Assembly: GCF_001577835.2 (NCBI RefSeq)
Contig: NC_029543.1
Coordinates: forward strand, 1,314,199 to 1,378,198
Direction: 5' to 3'
Length of the DNA: 64,000 nt
DNA from: Coturnix japonica
Taxonomy: Eukaryota > Chordata > Aves > Galliformes > Phasianidae
Shown here: one piece after another, positions 19,067 through 32,018 of the stretch
Numbering within the stretch: the stretch's first letter is position 1
Layout: the number at the start of each line of letters is the position of its first letter
Notes under the pieces: model-generated
Databases searched by the model: none
The model's input: only the letters and a program-made list of their open reading frames with translations
What the model was told of the DNA's origin: nothing
Program-made: the position numbers and the translations under genes

Positions 19067-20344
19067 TCCCTGCGAGTCAGGTCTGGGTCTCCAAACCAAG
19101 CAGCCCAAGGCACAAAGTGCCCCTCTGCTCATCATCAGGTGATACAAGCATTGGTACAGGGGCAGAGCAGAGGGACAGACAGACAGCCATGCACACACAG
19201 CCACCACTGATGGGTTTCTGCTCCCACAGCAGTGGCTGCAATCCTCTCTGCTCTCCTCCAGCTCCTGTTGCAGCACTGCCAGCCCTCAGCTCTGCTTAAC
19301 CAAGCAAACCCAGCCCCCTCCAGCACTCAGACTGCAGGAAATGAGCACCCTGCGAGCCCTGACGCTCAGCCAAAGCCCGTAAAACTTTTTTACTGGCTCG
19401 CAATAGCTATTAATAATCATAAAAAAGGCTTCTTGTGTTAAAGGGTGCACGGGGGGGAGGGGATGAGGGAGGGTCTGAGAGCAGCTTCAGGAGGCTGCCC
19501 TGCTCCACATCCAACAGCACACCTTGTTCTGGAGCACAGTGACTGGTGGGCTCCATCCCTGCAGGCTCTGAGCTGCCACCTCTGCAGCACCCTGCAAGAA
19601 CACCCCAAAGCTTCAGCCTCTCCCACCCCCCTCCCCTCCTCACCCATGGGGAGAAGCAAAGCACAGCAGGGACACCGAGCTGCCTTGGGTGTGGGGCAGG
19701 AAGGGCAGTGGGTGATGCTGAGAGTGGGGCCCCCCTGTGCTTTGTTCCCCCCATCCCAAGCACACACAGCCCACACGTCACGTCCTGCTCACTCTCTGCT
19801 CCTTGATGTGGCCTTAAACCAAAGCAGAGCCCCCCTGCAATGGAAAGAGCTCCGACTCCAGGAAGCAAAACCAAACCAGGCTGCAGACAAACACACCACA
19901 GAAGCAGTGAGAGCTGAGGCTCTTCCAGCTCTGCTCACTGCTTTGCACACTCATGTTGGTGTGGGCACAACACGAAGCTCTCATTGAACACCTCAGTGCT
20001 GTTTAGGGCAGCACACAGCTCAGCTCCAGGGCTGGGACTGGAGGGCTCACAGGGCTGACAGCTGCCCTGGTCTGACAGAGCAGCCCTCAAGGGAAAGAAA
20101 ACAGCAAAATACCCCTAAACGGGGGCTGTAAAGCTTTTAATCCACCATCAGCCGAGCATCCTTGTTCCAAAGCTCCCCTCCCTTCCCAGCTCTGTGCTGC
20201 CCTGTATCTCTGCAAGGCCACGAAAATGAAAACCTCAGGATTAGAAAAGGAAATAAAGACAAAAGAGGAACGGTTTTGCACTAAAGAGAAGGAGATCTGG
20301 ATTAGATTGAGGATGAAGGTCCCTCCCATTGGAGCCCCACGCCT

Positions 20345-20420
20345 GGAGGGGCAGCCAGCCCTCATGGGTGATCTTTAGGGTCTCCTCCAACCCAAACCAC
20401 GCCATGATCCCACAGATAAG
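20345..20420 (+). mobile_element. Short CR1 3' tail fragment
   Basis: ATCTTTAGGGTCTCCTCCAA followed by CCCAAACCACGCCATGATCC resembles the extreme 3' end of a + strand CR1. Only about 75 bp can be recognised. Confidence 0.5.
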
Positions 20421-23400
20421 AAAGCACTGTATGTTTTCAGCCCCCATCCCCCCCAAATCTGAAGGGTGCTGTGAAAATGATGGGTTTTTCTTCCTGGAAA
20501 TGATGGGTTTTCCAACCCATTCCTGTAGCTCTCCCATGGATCCACCATCCATCACTCAATGGACAACATTTGCTATTGACGGAGCGGCTGCTTCCCAGCT
20601 CGGTGCCCTGACAAACGCTCAGCTCTCGCCATGCAAAACCAATAATGACTCACGCATGATTTCATTCAGATCTTTAGAGGTTACAAAGCTGACACGCTCG
20701 AAACCATCGGGGCTGCTGGAAAAGCACAATCTCAGCTGAGATCCTGATGGTGGTGGGGAGGGATGAGCCGGCCCCATTCAGAGCAATGCAGCCATAGCCT
20801 AAAGCAGAGCTCTGCATCCCCATCCAACTCCATCACACCTGGATGGAAAACATGAGCAGGGTTTTAGCACAGAGCAGGAAATGCCACGGCTGGGATTGCA
20901 GTAGGAACCAAGGGAAAAGCTAAAAATATTGCCCTAGGAAATACAGTAATAATAAGAGTAAATAGACAGAGGCTAAAATAAGAGTTGGTCTGAAAACGAG
21001 GCTGAAAAGGATCAAACGCTGCACGTCCCATCTGAGAGCTGAGCGCCTCACATTCAATGCCACAAACTCCAACTTCCAACTACAGACTCATTAAACCTCC
21101 CAGACAGAAAACACTGATGCTCTATCAGAGAGACCCCAATGGCAGCAGCCCTGTGGTCGCCTGTAAGATGAGCTCTGTGCCTGTATAAGAACTGATTGTG
21201 CCCAACTCAGGCCCAGCAGCTCTATGTGCCTCACAGCCACTGGGATGGACCCACAGTGTGCAATGCCAAACCAGTTTGGGGTCAGGAGCAGCAGATCCTG
21301 GGGCAGGATGGAGCTGGGCACCAAAGCAGAGCGGGGCTGGGTTTGCATGGGTTGGGCAGGCTCTGTGCTGTCACTGTAAGCTGGAGGCAATGAGCAGTAA
21401 TCCTTGTGAGCCATGGGAAAGATGAGGGCTCATCCTCTGCCCCTGCACGAAGTGGGGCCATGGTTGTGCAGAATCCATCACAGCTCAAAGAGGCCAATTA
21501 AGACGCTGAAGTGGTTTCGGTTTTAGTCATGTAGATGCAGTAATAGAAGAGAAAGGAAGTTTCTGACAGACAAAGCAGAGCCTCTAACTGGGAGACCTGA
21601 GGAGGATGGCATCAGCCACAGCCCGGCCCCTCTGCTCTTCCCTGGGGACACTACATACAGCCCAGATGCTGACGAGGCCCTTTGGGTTCCTGCAGTGATC
21701 AGTGGGGCCCTGCACAGCCCCAGCAGTGACTTCACAAGTGGTCTCAGCAGCCCCTCACACTCGCTGCCTCCTGCAGCTCTGCCAGCAGGTTTGCTATTGA
21801 AGCCCAACAAAGCAGCCAGAGCACAACGAGCTCTGCTTGGCCACCAGATCCTAATTAAGCCCACGCTGCTGCTGCTGGGAGGCAGAGCTGCAAAGGAACC
21901 AGCTGCCTTCCAGGAACCCACAGCAGCTGGTCAGCACAAACCTGCTCACCAGCATCATGAGAGCACTGAGCTGCACAACCAACCCCAGCAAGGCTCAGAG
22001 CTCACATCCCAACCAGATCCAACCTGAGCTCACCCCCAGTGATGCCCAAGGTTTGCTGTGCAGAACAAGGCTGGCTCTCCTCACTCCATACCGTCACTTC
22101 TCCCCACGCTGCTGCTGCAAACAGCACTGATGCAACCCTTCAATTTGCTCCCGTTGATGCAACCGCTGGAGGCTGAAGATGGAAAACAAACAGGGATGTG
22201 ATAACAGCAAACCCCAACCTCAACCCCACAGCCTCGAGCCCCACATGTGCTTCCATCCAACACAGGGATCAGCTGCAGTGAGGCCAAGGGGCTCTATATC
22301 TGGTCAGTAAAAGGACTGAAGTGTTTCCCAACCCTTTCCCTATAACAAAGGGATGTATGTGGCTCCTTCCCTCCCCCAGGCTCACAACCTCCACCTGGAG
22401 CTTTCCTCCCTCCCAGCAGCCAGGACACACCTCCCAGCACTGGGCAGGAGCCCAGGCAGCAGCATTCATTGGTGTGTCTCTTCCTGCTGCTCCCTATTGC
22501 AAGCTCCAGGGGTTTTCCAGCCGGCTGATGCAAAGGGTAAATGCCCTTTGGCTCTTACACTCTCTGCAGCTTGAGGTACTTCACTGAGGAAGTGTTGCTG
22601 CAGAAGAGGGAACTGAGGCACAACTGCCCACCATCAGCACGACTGGGGGCACCCTGAGCCCTGCAGCAAGGAGGGGAAGCCAGGAGTTCATGTTATATCA
22701 CAATGAAGCCCCACAGACCCCAAATACCCCACACAGGCTGTGTGCAGTGCCTGCTGCCTTGTGAGATGCATGGCAGAAGGCTTCTCCCGGCCCATCTGGG
22801 GGCTGTCAGTGCACACAGATCTGCCTGGCCTCACGTCATGTGTATCACCACCAACCCTGTGCTGTCAGCAGGATCCGGGTTGGCATAAACACTTTTAATA
22901 GTAGGAGCTCTTTCTTTTTTTTTTCCCCTTAACCCATATCCTTTTGACAGAACCAGGTTAGGAAGCAGCTGCACCGGCAGATCTGGGATGGCCTTCTGTG
23001 ATGCGAGGTAGGAGGAAAAGGGGACGAGCAATCACTTCCATCACCCAAATACAGCTCATTGCAACTCCCCTATGGTCACACGGAAGCAGGGGACACCAGC
23101 AGTGACTAAAGCAGCTCAGCTGTGTCCCAGCAGAGTCCTGGAGGTGGGGATGCAGGGGGTGCTGCTCCCATTGGTGATGAGGCTGCTTCCATTTCTGGGC
23201 TGTGGAGCTGCCAAGCTGAGCTGTCCCACATTCCAAGCAGCACTGCTGCTCCCTGTGCTCTCTCCCAAAGCCTCACACATTTCCTAAATCACTGCCAAAT
23301 CTTAAGGAAGGAGAAGGGTGGAAGGGCAAACTTCCAGGGGGGTTTACATGGAGAGCTCTCCCCTGAGCCATCAGAGTCCCTGCAGTGGGATGCCAGCACT

Positions 23401-26400
23401 GTTTCCCTTTTAGAAGGGAGCTGAATGCACTCACTGCCGTCCTGCCTTACACAGGGACAGCTTCCAGGGTCACCAGCAGGACCCAGGGCCCCCCCAACGG
23501 GTGGAAGGAGCAGCAAGGAAGCACCGTGCAATTAATCCTCCCTGCAGAGTAAGTGGGGCAGAGGGCCGTGCTGTGGCACAGCAATATCCATCAGCTTACA
23601 CACCAGCGTCAGCAGCATCTTTGGAGAAGCAACGAATGATCCGGGAAACATTTCTCCTCCCATCCCCTCTATTACAAGGCTGAGCAGCTCAGTCCTTCCT
23701 TGCATCCTCTCGGAGGTACCCGGGTGACCTGCTGTTGTCATAAGTGGGGAAGCAAAGCAACACAAAACAGACACACCTCAGATCTCCCCCATGGGATCAG
23801 GACGGCACCAAAGCAGGAGCACGGCAGGGGCTGCAGATGGAGAGGCAGCCCCAGAGCTGCTATAGGTCAGGAGAGGGATGGGTACACATGGAGACTTCTC
23901 AAGGGGTTCATCCAACTCCAACCACCTCTCAGGCAGGGAGCTGTGGTGTAACCTGGCTGCTTCCTCCCTTTCCCTTACCTGCTCCAGACCTGCTTCTCCG
24001 GGCTCCACACAGAAGGATGATGTGTGGTGTCAGAGGGACGTGCAGGAGACACCCCTGTGAGGACCCGCTTCATGCTGCTGCTATTAATATCCAGAACATT
24101 ACTTGCATGTACAAACTGTCCCTTCTCCCTCATTTCTGGGCTCTCACTTCTGTGAGCTGTCCCAGAAAGCCCAGCCAACACACGCTCACCCTTCCTTAGC
24201 ACACGCTTCCATCTGAAACTCAAACCTTTTGTTTCTAGTTCCTGCCACCTCTCTGAGTCCCTGCAGGCAGCAAACTACTGCCCCAGCTTCCTCATTCATT
24301 ACACAACCCATCCATGGGCAGAACTCCCTCAGCTTTCATTACAGTGATGGCACAGTGCTGCTGGGTGCCCACTGCAGCCTCAGGGATGGCACGAACCCCA
24401 TCAAGGCTCTTCATGGCTATGGATGGGCTGCAGGACTCAGCTCAGGTACCTCCAGACAGTGCCAGGTGTCTGAAAAAGGGAATGAGCAAACACTCATCTT
24501 CCTTAACAGCCCCCTGAGCCCGGCTCCCCTGTGCTGGATGGGGCTGTGACAAAAGCCTTCATTTCCCCATCACTCTCACAGCCACCCCAGCTGGGCTCAG
24601 GAGCATACAAGCTATATCTGAACTCAGTTCAATAGTCAAGGATCCAACCAAGAGCCAGGCAGAGGCTCAATGTGCAACTAAGGCAGAGCAAACTTCAGAG
24701 CTGGAGCTGGGAGCTCAGCCTGGCTGCACAATCAGAGCTGGGCAAAGAGCAGCAGGTTCCCCCCCAGCAGCACATCCTCATTAACCCACCTCTGGGATGC
24801 CAGCACTGCCAGCAGGGTCTCACCACGGGCCAGGCAGTGCCACAAAGCAAGAAGGATCGCAGCGAGGTGAGCGAGGACAGGAGAAGCCATAAGCAGGTCC
24901 AGGGCACAGGAGCCACCAAAGGCTGAAGCAAAAGCAAAAGCAGCAGAGTGTTTCTTTCCCAATGGGATTCTTCCATCAGGAAGCCAACCCGTGCTCCATC
25001 CCAGCTCCCCCCCGTTGGAAATGGCCCCAAACCTGCGCCTTAACCCGGCAGTGGGACAGACACACCCAGCAGCTCAGACATTTCCTCCCTGTGCTGCTGC
25101 TGCTGCTCGGGCCCACGGGGCAACATGGGGCCCTCACAGACCTGTATGCACAGAGACCAAAGCATTTCCTGCAATCCCTCCCTCCCCCCCCCCCCCCCCC
25201 CCAGATGTTCTTCTCTCAAACTTCTTCCTTCAGGCAAATATTTGGAGTCCAGCAGGCATTCCTCATTGCAGGAACAAGTTAAATATTGGCCCCTAAAACA
25301 CCAGCAAGTGCCTTTCAACGATTTCTGGCCGCAGAAGCATTGCTCTGGACTTTGATTTCTGGCTCTGAGCAGAAATAGGAGCAAAGCACCAAGGGCTGCA
25401 ATCCTGTCCCTGGAGCTGTCAGCATCTGGTGTCTGTCCCTTGCTTTGGGTGTTTGCTGTCACCCCACTGCAGTGCAGCCTTTGGGTATTTCAAGACCTGC
25501 AAGAACAGAGCAGCACAGAGCCGTGCTGCTGCCAAGGAAAGCTTCACGAAATTCAAGTTCAAGACCAACGTTGGCCCCCGGTTAATTAACTTAAGAACAA
25601 CCCTCTTAGGAAGGCAAAGCCTGCGCATCACCTGCCAAGCATCTCATTTGCTATTTGGAAAGCAAAAGCCAGGCCTCCTTCATTAAAAAACATTACATCA
25701 CATTAGACAACAAAGGGCCACGGGATGCTTTCTGGTCAGTGCTCTCCTTGGGAACAAACCCTTATGGCTGTGGGTCACGCACCTCTCGACCTCTCCATGC
25801 AAAGCTCTGCCTGCAAGCTGCTGCTTACCTGGATGGAGGAGCATCCCTTAAAACACAGAGCATGGGAGCACCGACCCTCACTGAGCTCCCTGAGCTGCTG
25901 CAGTGTCACACCACGGTGCACGGAAGCAGCCAGCCCTGTGGTTTCCCATTCACTGCTTCACCCCTTTCCCCTCACAACAGGAAGGTGCTGTCAGAACCAG
26001 TGAGAGGTTTGGGGAGAAAACGGATGGTTCTGAACACAGCAGGTTGACCATGAGGTGCAGGAGGGCTGAGCTGGGTTGTGTACCCCAAAGGAGCACCCAG
26101 CAGCACAGCAAAGGGATCCTGAGTGCCTCTCTGCCCAGAGGTGTGTGCTGAGATACCTTGTTTTAAAGCAGCTCCTGTGCAACAGGAAGGAGCAGAGCTG
26201 CAGCAGGGATTGCAGGGGATCCCCAGGAGATGGAGGGCAGTGATGGGAGCCCACAAAAGCCCCAATGCTCAGTATACAGAAGTCACCTTCCTGCCTCACT
26301 CACTGCTCAGCCCTGTGCCTGCTCCACTGCCGCAGCCCTCCAGGAGACGCTGAATGCCAGCAGGACGCACGAGCATCCATCCTAATTAAAAAAATAAACA

Positions 26401-27964
26401 GATAACATTGGAAACCCCACTATTTATAAGCACACGAGGTGCTGCTCCACACACACTGTAGCAAGTTCAGTCTCTCCTCCTTCAGCAGGGCAATGGGCTG
26501 AGGGTTTAGCAGCACAACGTGCCATCATCCTGAGGTTTCAATGTCCAAAACCCAGCCATGCAGGTACTCAGCCTCCTGGCCACACAAAGGCTGGGGCTGC
26601 CAGCAGCTCTGCAGCTCAGGAAAGCACCAGGGGAAGGGGAGGCTGCAGGCTGCCCGAGCCCAGGAAACATGTTTACTGGCATGTTGCTCTCAGCCATCAT
26701 CTCCTCCAGCCCAGAGGGGGTGGGAGGGGGAAATACTGATTGTCCACCAGCACCAGCCTCGTGTGCTGCTCCCATTGATCCGCTGAGTCACTCTCATATT
26801 AGCAGTTTTGACAACACTCAGGGCTGCACAGAAGCTCGGAAGCTGAATACAAAGCAAGAGGCAAGGCAAAGCAAGAGGTAACGCGAAGCAAGAGGTAATA
26901 AGGCAAAGCCTGGCTGAACTGAATTCGGAAACCTGCTGAACTGCAGCTGCCAACTTCCTCCTCTCCACTCACTCTTATGAAGAGTGCGGCAACCAGAAAA
27001 CCAAACACGAGCCACGGTGCAAGGGCAGCAACACAGAGCTCCATTCAGTGCTGCCTGAGATGCTGCCGGACACACAAACACCCTCCCTTGCAAACCAATG
27101 CCAACTGCACCCCGGATGGTTCGTTACAGAGCAGCAGCTGTATTTGTAGAGGGCTACAGAACCCATTTATAAGGCCTTGCAGGTTTGTAGGCTGGTAACT
27201 ACAATCCCAAAGGCTGCGGGAGGGCAACAGCAGGATGAGCCCAACAACCCCTATAGAACTCAGGGCACACCAACAAAAAGCTGCCACCAACCCAGCACCA
27301 CACTCATGTTCAATCATCACTACGACCCTCCAACCTTCCCAGAGGCCCCACAGCAACATTAAAACCATCCCTGCCCAACGCTCCTACCCACAGAGCACCA
27401 AATTACAGCAAAACCCAACAAATCTCTGGCAAACCCCAGCTGCCAAACCCACCCCAAGGCAACAAAGGCCTCTCCCTGCCATCCCCACCGAGGCCTCCTG
27501 TCCTAATTCACAGCAATTCTCTTTCAGATGCACTGGCAAACACCAAACGCTCGCTCCCATCTGTTATATAAGGGCCAGCACTCTGAGCTCGGCGGTGGCA
27601 GCACGGGGTGAGGACAGAGGGCTGCACACCAACAGGACGGCCCGGCTGCCCCCGTGAACTCATTCAACTTCTTAGGATTCATTAGCAGATATCCAACCAC
27701 TTGTTGTGCAGAAGGCAAAAACAGATGGGTTAGTTAACGACAGCAGAGAGCCCCGTTCCCACTTCAGGAGCTGCTTCATCCAGGATGGGACGGGGCGATG
27801 GGTGACCTCCAGTTTGGGTTGACTTCACCAGCTTTAGGGTTTCAGTTCAGAACCACACATAACACGGCTGGACCACACGCTGTTCCTCCACACCCAGCTC
27901 CCCCATAGCAGCACAGTGTCCCCCCCTCGGGTTGAGAGCTCTGCTCCTCTCTCTATACCCACAG

Positions 27965-28195
27965 CACGGGGTATAGGGGGGGGTCTGCAGCCCTCAGAGC
28001 ACGGGGAGGGGGATCTGCAGCCCTCAGAGCACAGGGTGTGGGGGGGGGGTCTGCTGCCCTCAGAGCACGGGGAGGGGAGGTCTTCAACCCTCAGAGCACG
28101 GGGTGTAGGGGGGGTCTGCAACCCTCAGAGCACTAAGAGGGGGGATCTGCTGCCCTCAGAACACAGGGTGTAGGGGGGTCTGCAGCCCTCAGAGC
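27965..28195. repeat. Minisatellite, about 32-bp unit
   Basis: About seven copies of GGGGTCTGCAGCCCTCAGAG followed by CACGGGGTGTA, with CTGCTG, CTTCAA and CTGCAA variants. It lies just downstream of the CSNK1G2 promoter, inside intron 1. Confidence 0.88.
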
Positions 28196-28439
28196 TCTCC
28201 CCATAGGGACACAGTTCACTCCGTGCTGGCACGGCAGGAGCAGGCCGCCTTATTCCCCCCCTCCCGTTCCTCATATCCATCTTCACCATCTCGGCTGAAG
28301 AAATAAAGCTCTTTTAAACACCGGACCCAGCACAACCCCCCGCCCTCAAACCAAAGCCCCATACAAAGGGCCCACGTCCTGCAGGCCCCACCATAACGGG
28401 AGGGGCAGCTCCCCCCGGCCCCACACAACCCCACACAGC

Positions 28440-28980
28440 CCCACAGCCCGGGGGGCTGCATTGAAGCCCCACACAACGCCCCCCAGCCCCATCAGCGCCC
28501 CACAGGCCCCATTCCCCCACAGGCCCCGCCCGGCCCGGCCCGGCCTCCCCCGCCCCAACGCTGCCCGGTCCTTATCGGGCCGAATCACGGCAATAAAGCG
28601 GCCCCAATGGCCGTTACCTCGGCGGTCCCTCAGCGCCGGGCCCCGCAGCCGCAGCCCCGCGGCCTGCCCATGGCGGCGCCCCCGGCCCGGCCCTCCTCAC
28701 GCCGCCTCTCGCCTCCCCTCACCACTCCAACCAGCGACAACGCTACGCCACCAGCGTAAGCTCCGCTCTCAACCATACGCCCCACACCACGCCGCCGGCG
28801 TAAGATCCCTTCTTGAATACCAACTCCGGAGCGGAGCGCGGCGCAAGCGCAGCTGATTAAAGGATGGTGGCGCAACGGAGTTGGCGTAAAGCGTGATCGT
28901 GAATAGGAGACTGGAGGAGAATGGCGGGCGGGATGCTTTACGACACCGCGGCGCGCTTTACGGCAGCACCGCACTTAGCG
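28440..28980 (-). promoter_or_regulatory. CSNK1G2: CpG-island promoter and non-coding first exon of CSNK1G2
   Basis: The most CpG-dense block between 19 and 36 kb. On the minus strand a good donor (GCCGAG|GTAACG) ends an exon at 28618, which fits a 5' UTR exon spliced to the acceptor at 18500. Upstream (28850-28980) the octamer CGTAAAGC occurs three times: 28885-28892 on the + strand, 28935-28942 and 28955-28962 on the - strand. No other gene starts nearby, so assignment to CSNK1G2 rests on strand, position and the donor. Confidence 0.65.
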
Positions 28981-29589
28981 GCTAAAGGCGTGATTTCCGT
29001 TTAACCCTTTGTTGACCGGAGCGCTCTGTGCGGTCCTATATGGGTTGTACCTACAAACATCCTTGGGCATTAATGGCCAATATCACTGCCTGGTTGGATT
29101 GCATTGGGGTTAAAACATGGCATTCCCATTGAGCTGAGGGAGAATTGGGCCTGACATCCATCATAGAGATGGTGATGGCTGCTGGGGGGGCTCTGAATGG
29201 AGGCAGGGATTGAGATGAGCTGATATTGGATTAATAATCTGTGATGGAAATGGCTCCTATGGCTCCTTTAAATAGAGATTAAATAGACCCAGTGCTGAGC
29301 TGAAGGGATGAAGCTCAGCTGGGTGTTATTCAGCCCCAGGGATGGTGATATCCATCCATACAGCAAAGCAGACAAGGCAGGGACCCACTATGGGCTGTGC
29401 TGTTTGAATGGGTCCAGTTTCACCCCATTTAACACCTCCATTTCTAAGCTGGACCATAGCGGTAACATTATGGTCCCCAATAAGGGGGTGGGTTTCATCC
29501 ATAAGCGTGTAGTTACTTTTAAAGGGGGGTGGGAGATGGTGGGACGCAGCTGGGGGTTGAACAGACACGGCTCGGACACATTTGGTTCT

Positions 29590-32018
29590 TGTCACCTTTT
29601 TATTATTGTCTTGTGATCCAAACACAAAGCAGAGCCCTGCAAGTGATACACACACACAAAACATCGCACGTGGACACGAGCGGAACCAGGTCTGGGTTAA
29701 TGGTGTGAGGAGATTGAATGTAAACATTAAAATAACCATAGAGGAGCACGAAGAATGAAGCCAAGGCAGTTCAGGCAGCACTGAGTTGACTTGCTGGAAC
29801 TCTGGCATTGAAAAGGATGGAAAATGGGGGGAAAATGTGCTTTGAGATGGCAGCTCCCATCCACGCAGCTTCACTTAAGCTCTTTAGAAACCTCCGGCAG
29901 TGTTTGCTCATGGTTTAGCAATCACAGTTGTGATATTGGTGTCTGCCTCCAACCAGTTCGGTTTGAAGCTCTGAATTATCCCCTTCTCTGCATGGAGCAG
30001 GTTGGAAATGCGAGGATGGACGCTCCCAAAGACCCCCAGGTTCCCCAAAGGGCAAAAGAGAAGTGCAGAGTCTCTTGGCAATGCTTCTCCTCACGGTTCT
30101 TTTATCACTCTCCGATGGCAAAGCGACGTGGAACGCTTAAAATCACACTTGACACATGACAAAGGCACCTAAAAGCTTGGCAACGCAGCCAGGTATTATT
30201 CTATTATAAAGGCTTCAAGCATTTGTAGTTACAAACACATTGCACACTTGCAAGAAGAAAACACCCTTGTGTTCAGCACATGAAATATCCCCGGGCTGCT
30301 GCTGCTGCTGGGGTCAGTGCTGCTCGTAAACCAAGGTCAGAGGAGGCTCTGCCCTCCCACTGATGTTTGCTGTTGCTTTGGCCCTAACAACAAAGGTGTT
30401 GTGCATACTCCAAGCTGTACGGAATGACATGGGAAAAGTTAATGGAGCGAAGGGGGAAGTTTTGCAGAAGGGAAAGGGGAATAAAGATTTCTCCTTCATG
30501 AACTAACATCATTAGTTAAGGCACATGTAGAAACGGTTTTCAAAAGATCACTTGCAAATCAGTTCCTCCCAGCTGGGGCTGGCCCTGTCCAGGAACCAGG
30601 TTTGCTTTCCAGTTACTTAGTGTGAACATGGAGTGACTCATGCTGCAGCAACTATTGCATCCCCTAGAGCTGGGCAGGCCGTGGGGTCAACCCAAACCTC
30701 CATGCCTGGCACACGGGGCCCTGCACAGGACCAGCTGTCAGAGCTGAAGATGCTCCACGCTCACTCCCTTCAGAATATTGGGAACTGCTCTCCAAGACAG
30801 AGAGAGTTCCTGCAGGGTGCTGGGGGAAAGGGGAAAGCACAGCCTTTGCTGCTTGGGTAGGACACAGGGAATGGGATGGCTCAGGCTCTGGCCGTCCTGC
30901 TGGACGTGCACGAGATGAAGGTGGGTGATGAGATCAGTGCCAGCTCTCAGGGTTACGATCCCTCCTGACAGCTTTATCCTCTTTTGCTGATTCCTGGGGA
31001 AAGGCAAGAAGCTCTGCTCGTACCTGGAAGGAGCATCACGATGGTGCTGGATTTGAACTAACATTGATAGAAAGCAGAATTAAATCTATCCGTTGCAATG
31101 GAATTGTTCCCAAACCATCCTGGGACTCAGTGCTGAGATAACGCAGCTGGAACCCAGAACACAGGACAAGGGATGTCAGACAGGCACGCATAGGGTCAGC
31201 ATGGAAATCCTGGTGTGGGACTGGGATGGCACAGAGACCTCACACTGACTGCTTATAAGAGGGCGAGCATCCCCAGGCTCAAAGCCCAACACCAGTATCT
31301 TCCAGTGGGCTTCCTGTGAGCACTCGTTAACAAAATGAGATGAATCTGCACCTCTGCAGCACAAAGATTCAGCTAAAGCTTTTAGGAGCAGGGAAAGCAG
31401 GACTTAGATCCTACGAGCGGTTCTAGCCATGGAAATGGGGACTCTTCTTCACCTCTGAGCAAGACTCACCCACAGCGAGCGCTGCCTTACAAAGGAATCT
31501 TCAGCAGATGAGGCTGCACATTGCACGGGCACCTTCAGACCAGCAGTACCAAAGAAATCAGGTGTGAGATGGAGTGAAAACTTCCAGATTATTCATCCAG
31601 GAAAGAGCCGACACCGGTTGGTATTCGTGCTCACATTGAGGTTGTTCCAGTGTGCGGGGAAGCAGGAGAGCAACGCCGGCAGTGCTCACATTGCAGGGAG
31701 CTCAGCCACAATCACAAGGAGCCCTCGAGCAAAGGGCAGTGAGCAGTGGGTTCCTCAGTCTGCAATGAGCAGCACAAGGGAGAAAAGACCTTCAGATGTT
31801 GTGATCCGGCCTTACGGAGCTCTCAGCTCGCCATAGCAGACAGCACACATCTTCTGCAGCAACGAGGAGACCAAAAAATAACCAGAACAACTAAAAAAAA
31901 ACCCCCACGAGGAGCGGAGCAAACGGAGGGGAATGCAAATGATCTTTTCAGATAACGATAAAAGGAGCCAAAAAAGAATAAAAGGAGAGAATCCAGGCAG
32001 AGCGCAGCCCGGGGCTGC
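29590..32018 (-). other. SCAMP4: SCAMP4 3' UTR, about 2.4 kb
   Basis: Continuous non-coding, relatively AT-rich DNA between the SCAMP4 stop and an AATAAA on the minus strand at 29598-29603. It has no tandem arrays, unlike nearly all other non-coding DNA here, which suits a conserved UTR. In human ADAT3 shares this locus; I see no deaminase reading frame here. Confidence 0.65.
29598..29603 (-). terminator. SCAMP4: SCAMP4 polyadenylation signal
   Basis: AATAAA on the minus strand, at the point where UTR-like sequence begins. Confidence 0.6.

Larger units (their letters stand above)
18501..28617 (-). other. CSNK1G2: CSNK1G2 intron 1, no gene recognised inside
   Basis: About 10 kb between the non-coding first exon and the first coding exon. 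None of the short open frames has splice support or family resemblance. Points of note are a three-copy 37-bp repeat (18958-19066), a short CR1 tail (20345-20420), AT-rich non-repetitive stretches that could be enhancers (20560-20740 with TGACTCA at about 20647, and 20910-21010), a TATATAAGG at 27565-27573 and a minisatellite at 27965-28195. Confidence 0.6.

Noticed and set aside
29590-32018. Possible ADAT3 deaminase frame, since ADAT3 shares the SCAMP4 locus in human
   Set aside because: No long frame and no deaminase zinc motif on either strand; the stretch reads as UTR.
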